Of a DNA stretch of 64,000 nt, positions 52,791-62,073 are shown in pieces. Position 1 is the first letter of the stretch. Each line of letters starts with the position of its first letter. The notes under the pieces were generated by a model. It did no database searches. It was not told the DNA's origin and worked only from the letters and a program-made list of their open reading frames with translations. This stretch comes from Acidobacteriota bacterium (GTDB lineage Bacteria > Acidobacteriota > Terriglobia > Acidiferrales > UBA7541), in the NCBI GenBank assembly GCA_003225315.1, contig QHZD01000051.1, positions 22,539 through 86,538 on the forward strand. The letters are read 5' to 3'. Position numbers and translations under genes: made by a program.

Positions 52791-54381
52791 GAGCGAATTC
52801 TGGAGACAGTGCGAAGGTCAGGTCATCGATAATCGATTCCGGCTGCGTCACTACTTAGGCGGAACGGAGGATTCCGCCGTTTTCCTCACCCAGCTTGCCG
52901 AGCCGCAGTCTAAAAAGGCCGCCATCAAATTCATCCCCTCCGGCCCGAACGCGGATCTCCAAATCTCGCTCTGGCGCCGCATCATGCAGCTTGTTCATCC
53001 GAATCTGCTGCGCATTTACGACATCGGCCGGTGCCGTATCGAAAACCGGGATCGCCTCTACGTCGTGATGGAATATGCCGAAGAAGACCTCTCCCAGATT
53101 ATTCCGCAGCGCGCCCTCACGGGATCCGAGGCTCGCGAAATGCTCGGACCCGTGCTGGATGCTCTTGTTTACCTCCATAGTTTTGGTTACGTTCATTCCC
53201 GGATTAAGCCCTCCAACATTCTGGCCACTGCCGATCAGCTCAAGCTCTCCAGCGACACTCTCTTTCCCATTGGCGAGTCCCGAAAGTTATCTCGCAAATT
53301 CGACGCTCACGACTCTCCCGAAACAGCCACTTCGCCGCTGTCCGCAGCTGCGGACGTCTGGTCCCTGGGCATGACTTTGGTCGAAACGCTCACGCAGCGC
53401 CCATGCGCATTGCAACCGGGGAACCAGGCGGATCCGATCGTTCCGGATACGCTTCCCCAACCGTTTCTCGACGTCGCGCGGCATGCCCTCCGCCGCGATC
53501 CCCGGCGCCGATGGACTGTTGCCGAAATTGCAGCGCGCCTCAACCCGGTAGCCGCCGCTGCCGCCGCCGGGCAATCCGTTTCGCCTCTGGCGGTTCCCCT
53601 GTCCACAGTTCCGGCGGTTCCCGTGGCGAAGTTGCAAGTTCCTAAGTTCGAAGCAGCGCTGCAAAAGGCGCATGCAGAGGTGCCGCGTCCTCAGGTCCCA
53701 GACGCGCCGAGGCAAGGGTTGGAACTTCCCAATTACGTCGTTCCCGCTGCTGCCGCGTTTCTTGTTATCGTCGCGGTCGTGGCGCTCCCGAAGATCCTTG
53801 GCCATCGCTCCGATTCCTCGTCGTCCGCTGCAACGGCAGCCGTGCAACCCGCGGCACGACCGGATTCTGTCGAAAAGCCCACGCGCCGGGAAACCCCTCC
53901 GGCTCCGAAGCCGTCCGCGCCCGCTGCGGTGCAAAACTCGCTGAAAGCGGCCGCGGAGAAGAAGCCTACGGCAGAACCTCGGAGTTCAGCGGTCATTACG
54001 CCGACGCCGACATCTGCAACGGTGCGGACAGGTACATTCCCATCGGCAAACGCACCGAGCCATTCTGGGTCATCCTCCGCACGTGCTGAAGTCCTCGAGC
54101 AGGTTTTGCCCGACGCCTCTGAGAACGCGCTCGCTACTATTCATGGAGTCGTCCGCGTCGGCGTGCGCGTTCAGGTCGATCCCACAGGCAATGTAGCTGA
54201 GGCCAGGCTCGATTCTCCTGGGCCCAGCAAGTATTTCGCCGGCCTCGCCTTGAAGGCGGCCCGCCGCTGGCAATTCACTTCACCCGAGGTCGGCGGTCAT
54301 AGTGTTCCCAGCGAATGGCTGATTCGCTTCCATTTCACGCCGTCTGGCCCCAAGGCCATCCCAACGCAAACCGCTCCGTAG
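52789..54381 (+). CDS. Pseudokinase-like protein with membrane helix and TonB C-terminal domain
   Basis: This 530-residue protein has a Ser/Thr-kinase-like first 270 residues: glycine-rich loop LGGTEDSAVF, Lys47 in AAIKFI, YVVMEYAEED and DVWSLG. The catalytic loop reads HSRIKPSN (136-143), so the Asp of HRD is Arg138 and only Lys and Asn remain. The DFG segment is SSDT, not DFG. A membrane helix (VVPAAAAFLVIVAVVALPKIL), an Ala/Pro/Ser linker and a TonB C-terminal domain (VVRVGVRVQVDPTGNVAEARL, ALKAARRWQF) follow. Loss of the catalytic residues suggests a signal-binding scaffold linked to TonB-like contact in the periplasm. Confidence 0.8.
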   Translation: MSEFWRQCEGQVIDNRFRLRHYLGGTEDSAVFLTQLAEPQSKKAAIKFIPSGPNADLQISLWRRIMQLVHPNLLRIYDIGRCRIENRDRLYVVMEYAEEDLSQIIPQRALTGSEAREMLGPVLDALVYLHSFGYVHSRIKPSNILATADQLKLSSDTLFPIGESRKLSRKFDAHDSPETATSPLSAAADVWSLGMTLVETLTQRPCALQPGNQADPIVPDTLPQPFLDVARHALRRDPRRRWTVAEIAARLNPVAAAAAAGQSVSPLAVPLSTVPAVPVAKLQVPKFEAALQKAHAEVPRPQVPDAPRQGLELPNYVVPAAAAFLVIVAVVALPKILGHRSDSSSSAATAAVQPAARPDSVEKPTRRETPPAPKPSAPAAVQNSLKAAAEKKPTAEPRSSAVITPTPTSATVRTGTFPSANAPSHSGSSSARAEVLEQVLPDASENALATIHGVVRVGVRVQVDPTGNVAEARLDSPGPSKYFAGLALKAARRWQFTSPEVGGHSVPSEWLIRFHFTPSGPKAIPTQTAP

Positions 54382-54601
54382 CATCTGGCGGCTCCAGCTA
54401 CTGCTCTATGCCATCGGCCAACCACAGGCTCCGAGTTGGCCGTGGTGTTGGCTCGAACTAATCAGTAGATCTACCCGACTCCGAGCAGGCAGTTTCTGGT
54501 AAACGCAGAAACCGCAAAAACGAGCAATTGAGCACACCGTCGCTTGCAAAGGTGGGCGGGGCCATCTACGCTACTGGCGGCGAGGAAATGAAGAGTTCTT
54601 C

Positions 54602-55276
54602 ATGGCTGATGTCCAACCGGAACTGATTGCGCTGGGATTCATCTGGTACGTTGCGTTTCTATTTTCCACCACCTGTCATGAAGCGGCGCACGCCCTGGCC
54701 GCGAAAATCGGCGGGGACGACACGGCGTTCGCGGGCGGGCAGGTGTCCCTCAACCCCGTGCCGCACATCCAGCGCGAACCGTGGGGCATGGTGGTTATTC
54801 CGATCCTCTCGCTGATCATGACCAGCAATCTTTTTGGCTGGGCTAGTGCACCGTACGATCCCATGTGGGAGCGCCGGCATCCTCGCCGGGCGGCGTGGAT
54901 GGCGCTGGCCGGACCGGTAACGAACTACGCTCTGATGGTGATCGCAGCCGTGGGCCTGCGACTGGGGTGGTCCCACGGCTGGCTGCACGAGGACCCTTCA
55001 ACCGGCAATCCGGACTTCCCGAGCAGCGTGCTGGGGGCTTTCTTTTCGCTCAACCTGCTTCTGGGCACCTTCAATTTGCTGCCGGTTCCTCCACTGGATG
55101 GCAGCACGGCCATCATGTTGTTCATGGGTGAGACACGCTCGCAGCGTTATCTGGACTGGCTGCGGGGAAACAGTTACGCCATGGTCGGCCTGCTGCTGGG
55201 GATATTCGCGTTTCGTTATATCTACGGCCCGATCAAAGCCGTGGCCACATATTATCTGTTGCGAAGCCAATTCTAA
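54602..55276 (+). CDS. M50-family membrane metalloprotease (site-2 type)
   Basis: This 224-residue multi-pass protein has the zinc motif CHEAAH in TTCHEAAHALAAKIGG, and the later metal-ligand segment NLLPVPPLDGS on a membrane helix, the pair that defines S2P-like peptidases. The segment DTAFAGGQVSLNPVPHIQ lies between them. It resembles the short M50B branch with a minimal core and no PDZ domain. The substrate is unknown. It follows the TonB-domain gene by 220 bases in the same direction. Confidence 0.85.
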   Translation: MADVQPELIALGFIWYVAFLFSTTCHEAAHALAAKIGGDDTAFAGGQVSLNPVPHIQREPWGMVVIPILSLIMTSNLFGWASAPYDPMWERRHPRRAAWMALAGPVTNYALMVIAAVGLRLGWSHGWLHEDPSTGNPDFPSSVLGAFFSLNLLLGTFNLLPVPPLDGSTAIMLFMGETRSQRYLDWLRGNSYAMVGLLLGIFAFRYIYGPIKAVATYYLLRSQF

Positions 55277-55458
55277 TGCGATAGGTGAAGGAAGACGCGT
55301 GGCGCGTCCTGCTGCCCCAGTTGTAAACATTCAGCGGGGAGTTGTCCCGCCCGCGCACAGTTTCAGATAGTTCGAACTGGACTAAACACTCTCCTTTCAT
55401 TTACTTGGCCAAAATCTGTTGGCAGGGTATCTGCAATTTCCTCTTGCAGAGGTTCCCT

Positions 55459-55773
55459 GTGCTGTTGACCGAACAACGTCTGATTTGCAATTCCTATCCC
55501 GTCGAGGTCTCCGGATGGGATATCTCCCACACGTTTTTCGTAGAGAAGTCGGAGCTCGAATGGAAGGAAGAGAGCGGCAAGTACCTTACCCTCAGCCGTT
55601 CCCTTTCTCCAGGGTCGATGATTTTTTTGCGACTTCTGCAACCCACTTCCCCCGAACGTCCCCTTTCCGTGGCCTACCGAGCTCAGCCCATAGGGGTCAC
55701 TCTGAACGGACAGCAAAAGTTCAGGCTCCAGCAGGTCCAGCCGAACTGCGATTTGATCGATAAAGAAAAATAG
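55459..55773 (+). CDS. Small hypothetical protein
   Basis: This 104-residue reading starts at a GTG (VLLTEQRLICNSYPV) preceded by AGAGG, and contains HTFFVEKSELEWKEESGKYLTLSRSL and MIFLRLLQPTSPERPLSVAYRAQP (both in part). The balance of hydrophobic and polar residues and the Glu-Leu-Glu-Trp core look like a real beta-rich protein. No domain can be named. The frame extends upstream to 55342, but that part is less protein-like. Confidence 0.55.
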   Translation: MLLTEQRLICNSYPVEVSGWDISHTFFVEKSELEWKEESGKYLTLSRSLSPGSMIFLRLLQPTSPERPLSVAYRAQPIGVTLNGQQKFRLQQVQPNCDLIDKEK

Positions 55774-56099
55774 CCTGAGAGGAGAAGGCGAACGGTAAAC
55801 TCCAAGCCCGAAGGAGGCATGGGAGTCCAAGGGAAGAGTGTGCGTACTTCCTGCTGAATTCGGCTGCCACTGTTCCGGAATGGGAAGAGAGGAACCGATT
55901 GTGGACCGAAGTGGATTGACGGGAAGAAACTCGATTCGCAGGCCGGCTCAAATAGGAAATCCGTACTCCGCCAGAAACGATAATCGCCCGCTGTAAAGCG
56001 ATAACTGCAATAGTTTCAACGGAGTAACAAACTCGAAGCATTTCTAAGAATCGGACCAGCAGCGCGGGCGGAAGACAAGGAAGTGGCACTTGGGATGCC
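55774..56099. other. Intergenic region upstream of the NtrC-type regulator
   Basis: This 326-base gap has no supported gene. Small frames on both strands lack motifs. No clear promoter or terminator could be picked out. Confidence 0.35.
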
Positions 56100-57542
56100 A
56101 TGTCAAAGGGTATTGTGGGATTGGCTTCGTCAAGAACGGCTGAAATTGTAGCTCCAAAATCGTCGTTGACACCGTGCATCCTGGATGATGATCCGGCGCA
56201 GCTGGAAATGCTGTCGGCTGTGATTGCGGACCTGGGGTATGAGGCCGTTCCTACCTCCAACCCTGAAGAAGCGCTGAAGCTGGTGAAGAGTGGCCATTGC
56301 CGAATGGTGCTGGCGGATGTGCATATGCCTGGAATGGACGGATACGAGTTCCTGGATCTTGTTTCCCGGAGCGATCCCGGAGTGCATGTGATTCTGATGT
56401 CGGGAGTTTACACGCTGGATTCGGCGCTGGAAGCAATCCGGCGGGGAGCATCGGATTTCATGCCGAAGCCCATCGACAGGTCGCGGTTGAAGAAATCGCT
56501 GGACGACGTTGCCGCACTGTATGACCAGAGAAGGCGGGTGAGGGCGCTGGAAGAGCAGTTGCTAAAGGACCTGGAATTTCACGGCATCGTGGGGAAAGGC
56601 CCAGCGATGCTGGAAGTATTTGATTTTGCTCGAAAGGTCGCCCGCCACTATACCAATGTCCTGCTGGTGGGACCGACGGGAACGGGCAAAGAGCTGGTCG
56701 CCAGAGCCATCCACCAGATCAGCCCGGCGAGCCAGCAGAAGCTGGCAGTGTGCAACTGTTCCGCAATGGTGGACACACTGTTGGACAGCCAGCTCTTCGG
56801 GCACGTGCGCGGGGCATTTACCGGGGCCACGGACACGCGGCCGGGCTTGTTCGAGTATGCCAACGGCGGAACAGTGTTCCTGGACGAAGTGGGAGAAACT
56901 TCCGTGCCGATGCAAGCGAAGCTGTTGCGCGTGATTCAGAACCGCGAGATTCAGCGAGTCGGGTCGCCCGAAGTACGGCACATCAACGTTAGGCTGATCG
57001 CCGCCACAAACCGGGATTTGCGCGCGGAGGTGCTGGCGGGACGCTTTCGCGAAGATCTGTTTTACAGGTTGAGCTCCATACAGATCCGCATTCCCTCGCT
57101 GACCGAGCGGCTGGAAGATATACCGCTGCTGGTGCAGTTTTTCCTGAAGAAATACAACGCCGCTTATGGAAAGAATATTCTCGGGCTGACGCGGCGGGCG
57201 CAGACCGTATTGCTGGGACACGGCTGGCCGGGCAATGTGCGCGAACTGGAGAATGTCATCTCCAGCTCATGCATCACGGCAACGGGAGACTTCATCGATC
57301 TGGCGGACTTGCCGGAACAACTGCAACACCGGCAGAAGGGTTCGCGGGAGGGTGAGGACTGGAAACCGCTGTCGCTCGAAGAGGTGCGCAAAGTGCACAT
57401 CCAGCGCGTGCTCGAGATGTGTCAGGGAAACCGGCTGCGAGCCGCGCAATTCCTGGGAATCGGGCGCACCAGTTTGTACCGCTACCTGAAACGCGATGGC
57501 TTGGAGATCAGAAAAGAAAAAACCGGTGGCGCCGCAGCTTGA
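56100..57542 (+). CDS. Sigma54-dependent response regulator (NtrC family)
   Basis: This 480-residue regulator has a receiver domain with phospho-acceptor Asp in LADVHMPGMDG and Lys in FMPKPID. The AAA+ domain follows, with Walker A GPTGTGKE, the sigma54-contact loop GAFTGA, FLDEVGE and AATNRDL, and a Fis-type helix-turn-helix RVLEMCQGNRLRAAQFLGIGRTSLYRYLKR in part. It activates sigma54 RNA polymerase at enhancer sites. A partner histidine kinase is not adjacent. A good sigma54-like promoter lies about 155 bases beyond its stop codon. Confidence 0.94.
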   Translation: MSKGIVGLASSRTAEIVAPKSSLTPCILDDDPAQLEMLSAVIADLGYEAVPTSNPEEALKLVKSGHCRMVLADVHMPGMDGYEFLDLVSRSDPGVHVILMSGVYTLDSALEAIRRGASDFMPKPIDRSRLKKSLDDVAALYDQRRRVRALEEQLLKDLEFHGIVGKGPAMLEVFDFARKVARHYTNVLLVGPTGTGKELVARAIHQISPASQQKLAVCNCSAMVDTLLDSQLFGHVRGAFTGATDTRPGLFEYANGGTVFLDEVGETSVPMQAKLLRVIQNREIQRVGSPEVRHINVRLIAATNRDLRAEVLAGRFREDLFYRLSSIQIRIPSLTERLEDIPLLVQFFLKKYNAAYGKNILGLTRRAQTVLLGHGWPGNVRELENVISSSCITATGDFIDLADLPEQLQHRQKGSREGEDWKPLSLEEVRKVHIQRVLEMCQGNRLRAAQFLGIGRTSLYRYLKRDGLEIRKEKTGGAAA

Positions 57543-58199
57543 GACCAGGCGTGAGTTGAAAAACGCTCGTAAGATGCTCGAGCCGATTCGTTTGCAGGCC
57601 CCGGCTGTTCCAGGCTGAACCAATTTCCCACCCTGAAGCAGGAAGTAGACTCACTGAAAATTTCAAGCAATTGAAAATGCGCGGCCGATAGTTTTTTGGC
57701 ATCCGCTCTGCATTTGGTAATTGCGGCAATAAGAATAGAGACCGACGGACCAGAGGCCGGGAAAGAATGCCGACACCGGCGTCAGTTTACGAAAATCTTC
57801 TTCCATGTAAATGAAAGGAAGTGCAGACCTCGAAGAAATTGTCGCGGACGACGAGCAATAGGGTGACGCGCACCGCCGTCCGGCAAACAGTTCCTATAAC
57901 AGTAGTTGCACAGCATAATCGCTAGACACCAGCCAGAAACCCCTGGAGCGCCGCGTAATCGTCCCATACGGAACGCGGCGCTCACTCCTCCCGAAGAAAG
58001 CTCTTGGTCAATCGGCCACCGATTTGTTCTTTGGGCTGGCCGAAGCGGCCCCGCCGATCCGCGCCTGATAGGGGCTTTGGGGCCGTACTTGCGACGCGCA
58101 AGAAGGACTGATGGTGTGGTATTCTGCAACCCCGTTTCGCCAATCAAAAATAGTAAAGCCGGCCGCCACGCGGCCGCGTAAGACAAGGAGAGAAAAAAG
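57543..58199. other. Long intergenic region before the DinB-like gene
   Basis: This 657-base stretch holds a sigma54-like promoter (57697-57712) and the ribosome-binding site AAGGAGAGAAAAAAG of the next gene. A - strand frame of 367 codons covering it is a shadow of 58200-58814. A + strand frame of 91 codons (57906-58181) lacks features. No RNA gene is evident. Confidence 0.45.
57697..57712 (+). promoter_or_regulatory. Sigma54-type promoter candidate
   Basis: TGGCATCCGCTCTGCA has the -24 GG and -12 GC dinucleotides exactly 10 bases apart and matches TGGCA and TGCA with one change from the consensus. It lies downstream of the sigma54 activator gene and 487 bases upstream of the DinB-like gene. 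Confidence 0.5.
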
Positions 58200-58814
58200 A
58201 TGAGAACCAAGTCCCTGGCAGGCGCGCTGTTCGCGTTGCTGTTGATGGTGGGAGCAGTAGCGGCATCAGCACAAGAAGTGACGCAAGCGGAGAAGGACAA
58301 GGCGCTGCAGTATCTGGAAACGACGAAGAAGAATGTTCTTGAGTCGACGAAGAGCCTCTCAGAAGCGCAGTGGAATTTCAAGCCGGCACCGGACCGCTGG
58401 TCGGTTGCCCAGGTGATGGAGCACATTGCCGCTGCGGAGGATTTTATCCTTGGAATGGTGAAGGAAAAGGTCATGATGGCGCCGGCCGGAGAGCCGGGGC
58501 GCGACGTCAAGAAAACCGACGAAGGAGTGCTGGCGATGATTCCCGACCGCACGAACAAGGTGCAGGCGCCGGAACCCCTGGTGCCGACAAACCGTTTCGG
58601 ATCCCCGGAAGGCTCAGTCAAGCATTTTGTGGAGAGCCGCGCGACGACGGAAGACTTTCTCAAGAGCGCTACGGGTTTGCGCGACCATGTGACAGACAGC
58701 CCGATGGGCAAGCTGGATGGGTACGAGTTTGTTCTGCTCATCGCGGCGCACAGTGAACGCCACACCAAGCAGATCAATGAAGTGAAGGCCGATCCGAACT
58801 TTCCGAAGAAATAA
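58200..58814 (+). CDS. Secreted DinB-superfamily protein
   Basis: This 204-residue protein has a signal peptide (LAGALFALLLMVGAVAASAQ) followed by a DinB four-helix bundle: LEYLETTKKNVLESTKSLSEAQWNFKP-type start, WSVAQVMEHIAAAEDFI with the first metal His, and the C-terminal IAAHSERHTKQI with two more His, giving the three-His metal site of the family. Periplasmic DinB proteins of this form are common in Acidobacteria. Function is unknown. AAGGAGAGAA precedes the ATG. Confidence 0.82.
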   Translation: MRTKSLAGALFALLLMVGAVAASAQEVTQAEKDKALQYLETTKKNVLESTKSLSEAQWNFKPAPDRWSVAQVMEHIAAAEDFILGMVKEKVMMAPAGEPGRDVKKTDEGVLAMIPDRTNKVQAPEPLVPTNRFGSPEGSVKHFVESRATTEDFLKSATGLRDHVTDSPMGKLDGYEFVLLIAAHSERHTKQINEVKADPNFPKK

Positions 58815-59059
58815 AAAGGATAAAGGTTAACGCAGAGGCACAGACGCCGCGCGGGGACATGTTGGAATGTCCCTTCGCGGCGCATTCTATTTTTGTCGAG
58901 CGTTCACGACTTTGCCGATGCTTCGAGTGCACGGACGCGGTACCGACAAGGAGAGTGCCCAGTGCGCGACTGCGAGTTGGACTTGAGTTGCCGAAGGCGA
59001 ATGGGAGGAGTATCTTTTGGCCAGTTCTGGACCCTAACTTTTTGACGGAGGAGAGTCGG

Positions 59060-59572
59060 ATGAAAAACATTCTGACAGGAAGTCTCTGCGTTGCGTTGAT
59101 CGGCGCCGCGCTTGCGTCGATGGTTTATGGCCAAGAGAAAAAAGATAGCCCGGCGCCGCCCAAGATTATGCACTTCGGCGATTTGAAGTGGACGCCGATC
59201 ATAAAGGGCTGCGATCTTGCGACGGTGGCCGGCGACCCCAGCGCCGAGGGAACGCCATTCGTAGTGCGCCTCCGCTGTGCCGATGGAGCCAAGATCCCCG
59301 CGCACTGGCATCCAACCGATGAAAATGTAACCGTGCTAAAGGGAACATTTCTGGCGGGCATGGGCGAGACTTTCGACGAAACAAAAATGATAACGATGAA
59401 CGTGGGGAATTTTGTGACCATGCCAAAGGAAATGAGGCATTTCGCGATGAGCAAGGGTGAGACCATCGTGCAAGTCCACGGAGCGGGCCCGTTCAAAGTC
59501 AATTGGGTGAATCCATCCGAGGTGCAGCCGCCCGACACGCCTGCGGCAGCAGCGACGAAGCCAAAATCCTGA
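59060..59572 (+). CDS. Secreted cupin-domain protein
   Basis: This 170-residue protein has a signal peptide (LTGSLCVALIGAALASMVYG) and a cupin barrel. Cupin motif 1 reads CADGAKIPAHWHPTDENVTVLKGTF in part, with the metal ligands His-x-His and Glu; motif 2 contains VTMPKEMRHFAMS. It resembles small secreted acidobacterial cupins of unknown substrate. The start follows GGAGGAGAGTCGG. The frame extends upstream to 58859 without protein-like content. Confidence 0.85.
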   Translation: MKNILTGSLCVALIGAALASMVYGQEKKDSPAPPKIMHFGDLKWTPIIKGCDLATVAGDPSAEGTPFVVRLRCADGAKIPAHWHPTDENVTVLKGTFLAGMGETFDETKMITMNVGNFVTMPKEMRHFAMSKGETIVQVHGAGPFKVNWVNPSEVQPPDTPAAAATKPKS

Positions 59573-59715
59573 TCCGCGCGCGAAACTCGTCAGCGAATCA
59601 ATAATCTTCAGAAAGAGAATGGAAGAAGCCGAGGCGCTGCATTCTGGCTGGGCTGGAGACGCTATGCTAGACTTTTCTCTGCGCTCGCGGCAAATGCACG
59701 CGAGCGCCGGAGCGT

Positions 59716-59819
59716 GGAACTTCGGGCTCTGTGCAACGAGGTCCCGCGAACCCCGCCAGGCCCGGAAGGGAGCAACGGTACCGGGATCACCTCGGGTGCT
59801 GCAGATCACCCGAAGTTCC
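59716..59819 (+). ncRNA. ffs: Signal recognition particle RNA (4.5S type)
   Basis: The core GCCAGGCCCGGAAGGGAGCA at 59755-59774 is the conserved helix-8 loop of bacterial SRP RNA, with the GGAA-type tetraloop region. The ends pair over 11 bases, GGAACTTCGGG (59716-59726) with CCCGAAGTTCC (59809-59819), giving a 104-nt hairpin RNA of the short bacterial form. It lies just upstream of dnaX-ybaB, a common arrangement in bacteria. Confidence 0.92.
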
Positions 59820-59884
59820 TCTCACTGAAGAGTCATCAGAAATCAGGTATCAGAGACTAAGAAAACGAACAACGAAAAACGCAA

Positions 59885-61699
59885 ATGAGCTACCAGGTCA
59901 TAGCCCGCAAGTGGCGCCCACAAACGTTTGACGATCTCGTCGGCCAACAGCATGTAACGGAAACGCTGAAAAACGCGATCAAGAATGACCGCGTGGCGCA
60001 CGCGTACATTTTCTCGGGGGCGCGGGGCGTCGGGAAAACGACAGCGGCGAGGATCCTGGCAAAAGCGCTGAATTGCGTGAAAGGGCCGACGCCGAATCCG
60101 TGCGGCGAATGTGATTCGTGTACGGAAATTGCAGCCGGGACTTCGCTGGACGTGATTGAGATCGACGCGGCTTCGAACCGGGGCATCGACCAGATCCGCG
60201 AGCTGCGTGAGATGGTGAGGTACGCGCCGGCGGCTTCGAGAAGCAAAGTTGTGATTCTCGACGAAGCGCACATGCTGACGGGGGAAGCGTCAAACGCGCT
60301 GCTGAAGACGCTCGAAGAGCCGCCGGACCGCGTGATCTTCGTGATGGCGACGACGCAGCCGGAAGACCTTGTTGATACCATCCGGTCCAGGTCGCAACAC
60401 TTTCATTTTCGTGCGTTGACATTCGCGGAGATTGCCGGACGCCTGGAAGAGATCGCGCAAAAAGAAAATTTGGAGATCGAATCCGGCGCGATGGCCGTGA
60501 TTGCGCGCATGGCGGAAGGTAGCCTGCGAGATGCCCTCTCGCTTCTCGAGCAGGCGCGCGCGTATTGTGGCGATACGATTCCAGACAAAGAGGTTCGCGA
60601 ATTGCTGGGCGTGGTTCCGGATGATGCACTCGAAGAACTGGTCCAAGCCATCGGCGAAGGATCAGCGGACCAGGCGCTCGGGCTGGTGCACACGTTCCAG
60701 AAAGAAGGGCGCAACCTGCAACATTTTTGCCGGGAGGCTATCCGGCACATGCGCAACCTGCTGATTGCGCGAACGTGCGGCGCGGATTCGGATTTAATCG
60801 CCGCGACGCCGGATCAGCGGCCGGCGCTGGCGAAGGCCGCGGCTAAGTTCAGCGAAGAAGATCTGACGCGTTTCTTCCAGATTCTGCTGCAGACCGATGA
60901 TGATCTGCGGCGGAAACCGGATCCGCGCGTGCATCTCGAAATGGGATTACTGCGGCTGATCAACGCGTCGCGGCTAGCGCCGCTGGAAGAGTTGCTCGCG
61001 GAATTGAAGAGTGGCGTCCCGAGCAGCGGTGCAGGCAGGGGAACAGCGCGGGGCGCAACGGTTGCGACAGGATTTGCGCCGACTCCAAAAACCCCCACGC
61101 GGAGTGTTGTAGCGCCGATGTCTCAACACCGTAAAACCGAAGCGGAGATGCAATCCCCTTCTCCGTTTGCGCAAGCGCGAGGTGCTACTGCAGCCACGGC
61201 ACCCGCAGTTGCGCCAACAGCGGTTCCACCATCGGCGGAAGGAAGAGCAGAGAAGGAAGAAACGATCGCCACGGCAAAAACCAATGGAGCCACCGCGGAG
61301 GCAATTGGAATTTCGCAGGAAAATGTCGCCGAGATCAAGACGATGATTCAGGCGCAGCAGAAATTCCTCGGCGAGTTGGTGGAGCAGAGCAACCGATGGG
61401 AATTGGAAGGGGCGGAGCTGCGGCTTTATTTCTCGGCGGAGAGACGTCCGTTCGCGGAATTACTCGAGGGCCGCGAGTCTCTGGAAAAGATCCGTGTCAT
61501 TTCGAGCAAGGTGCTCGGCCGGGCGGTGCGTGTCTGTGCTAAACTTGAGTCAGTTGCAGCAGCTGCGTCGGCGGCGCGTGGTGCGTTCGGCACGCAAGAC
61601 TTGCGTGCGCAATTCGAGCGCGATCCGATGGTGCGGTCCATGCTGCAACGCTTCGGAGGCAGAATCTCCGAAGTGAAACGAAACCAAGAGGAATCCTGA
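59885..61699 (+). CDS. dnaX: DNA polymerase III subunits gamma/tau
   Basis: DnaX is the clamp-loader ATPase of the replicase. The 604-residue protein has the Walker [10 protein letters not shown], the zinc-binding cluster [26 protein letters not shown] and the SRC-type SRSQHF segment. The C-terminal third is a low-complexity Ala/Thr/Pro linker (around 370-450), then a folded tail ([18 protein letters not shown]). The ATG overlaps no gene but the stop shares bases with ybaB (TGATG). No obvious slippery frameshift site for a short gamma form was found by eye. Confidence 0.96.
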   Translation: MSYQVIARKWRPQTFDDLVGQQHVTETLKNAIKNDRVAHAYIFSGARGVGKTTAARILAKALNCVKGPTPNPCGECDSCTEIAAGTSLDVIEIDAASNRGIDQIRELREMVRYAPAASRSKVVILDEAHMLTGEASNALLKTLEEPPDRVIFVMATTQPEDLVDTIRSRSQHFHFRALTFAEIAGRLEEIAQKENLEIESGAMAVIARMAEGSLRDALSLLEQARAYCGDTIPDKEVRELLGVVPDDALEELVQAIGEGSADQALGLVHTFQKEGRNLQHFCREAIRHMRNLLIARTCGADSDLIAATPDQRPALAKAAAKFSEEDLTRFFQILLQTDDDLRRKPDPRVHLEMGLLRLINASRLAPLEELLAELKSGVPSSGAGRGTARGATVATGFAPTPKTPTRSVVAPMSQHRKTEAEMQSPSPFAQARGATAATAPAVAPTAVPPSAEGRAEKEETIATAKTNGATAEAIGISQENVAEIKTMIQAQQKFLGELVEQSNRWELEGAELRLYFSAERRPFAELLEGRESLEKIRVISSKVLGRAVRVCAKLESVAAAASAARGAFGTQDLRAQFERDPMVRSMLQRFGGRISEVKRNQEES

Positions 61700-62025
61700 T
61701 GGAAGTCAGCGCTCTCCAACAGATGCTATCGCGATTCCGGCAACTGCAGGAGGACCTGCAGAGGCAAGTGAATTCCGTAACCGTGGAAGCTTCGGCCGGC
61801 GGCGGCATGGTCAATGTGAAGATGAATGGCCAGAAGCAAATCGTCGACGTGAAAATCGAGCCGGAAGTTTTTGCCGGTAAAGACCAGGAGATGCTTCAGG
61901 ATTTGATCCGCGCAGCCGTGAATGAAGCGTCGCGGCGCGTCGATGAAGAACTCGCCAACCAGATGAAGAACCTTGCGGGCGGCATTCCCGGAATAGCCGG
62001 CATGAAGATTCCGGGATTGTTTTAG
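61699..62025 (+). CDS. ybaB: YbaB/EbfC-family nucleoid-associated protein
   Basis: This 108-residue protein matches YbaB/EbfC, a dimeric DNA-binding protein encoded next to dnaX and recR in many bacteria. It has [37 protein letters not shown] and the Gly-rich tail [15 protein letters not shown]. The ATG overlaps the dnaX stop. recR, the usual third gene, does not follow; a convergent gene begins 48 bases downstream. Confidence 0.95.
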   Translation: MEVSALQQMLSRFRQLQEDLQRQVNSVTVEASAGGGMVNVKMNGQKQIVDVKIEPEVFAGKDQEMLQDLIRAAVNEASRRVDEELANQMKNLAGGIPGIAGMKIPGLF

Positions 62026-62073
62026 CGGACTTCCCCGCGCTGAGTTCCCTTCCAGTTCTTACTTCACGCATTC

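Noticed and set aside
57782..58885. A 367-codon - strand frame
   Set aside because: It lies antisense to the secreted DinB gene, is Ser/Arg/Cys-rich, and has no domain or ribosome-binding site.
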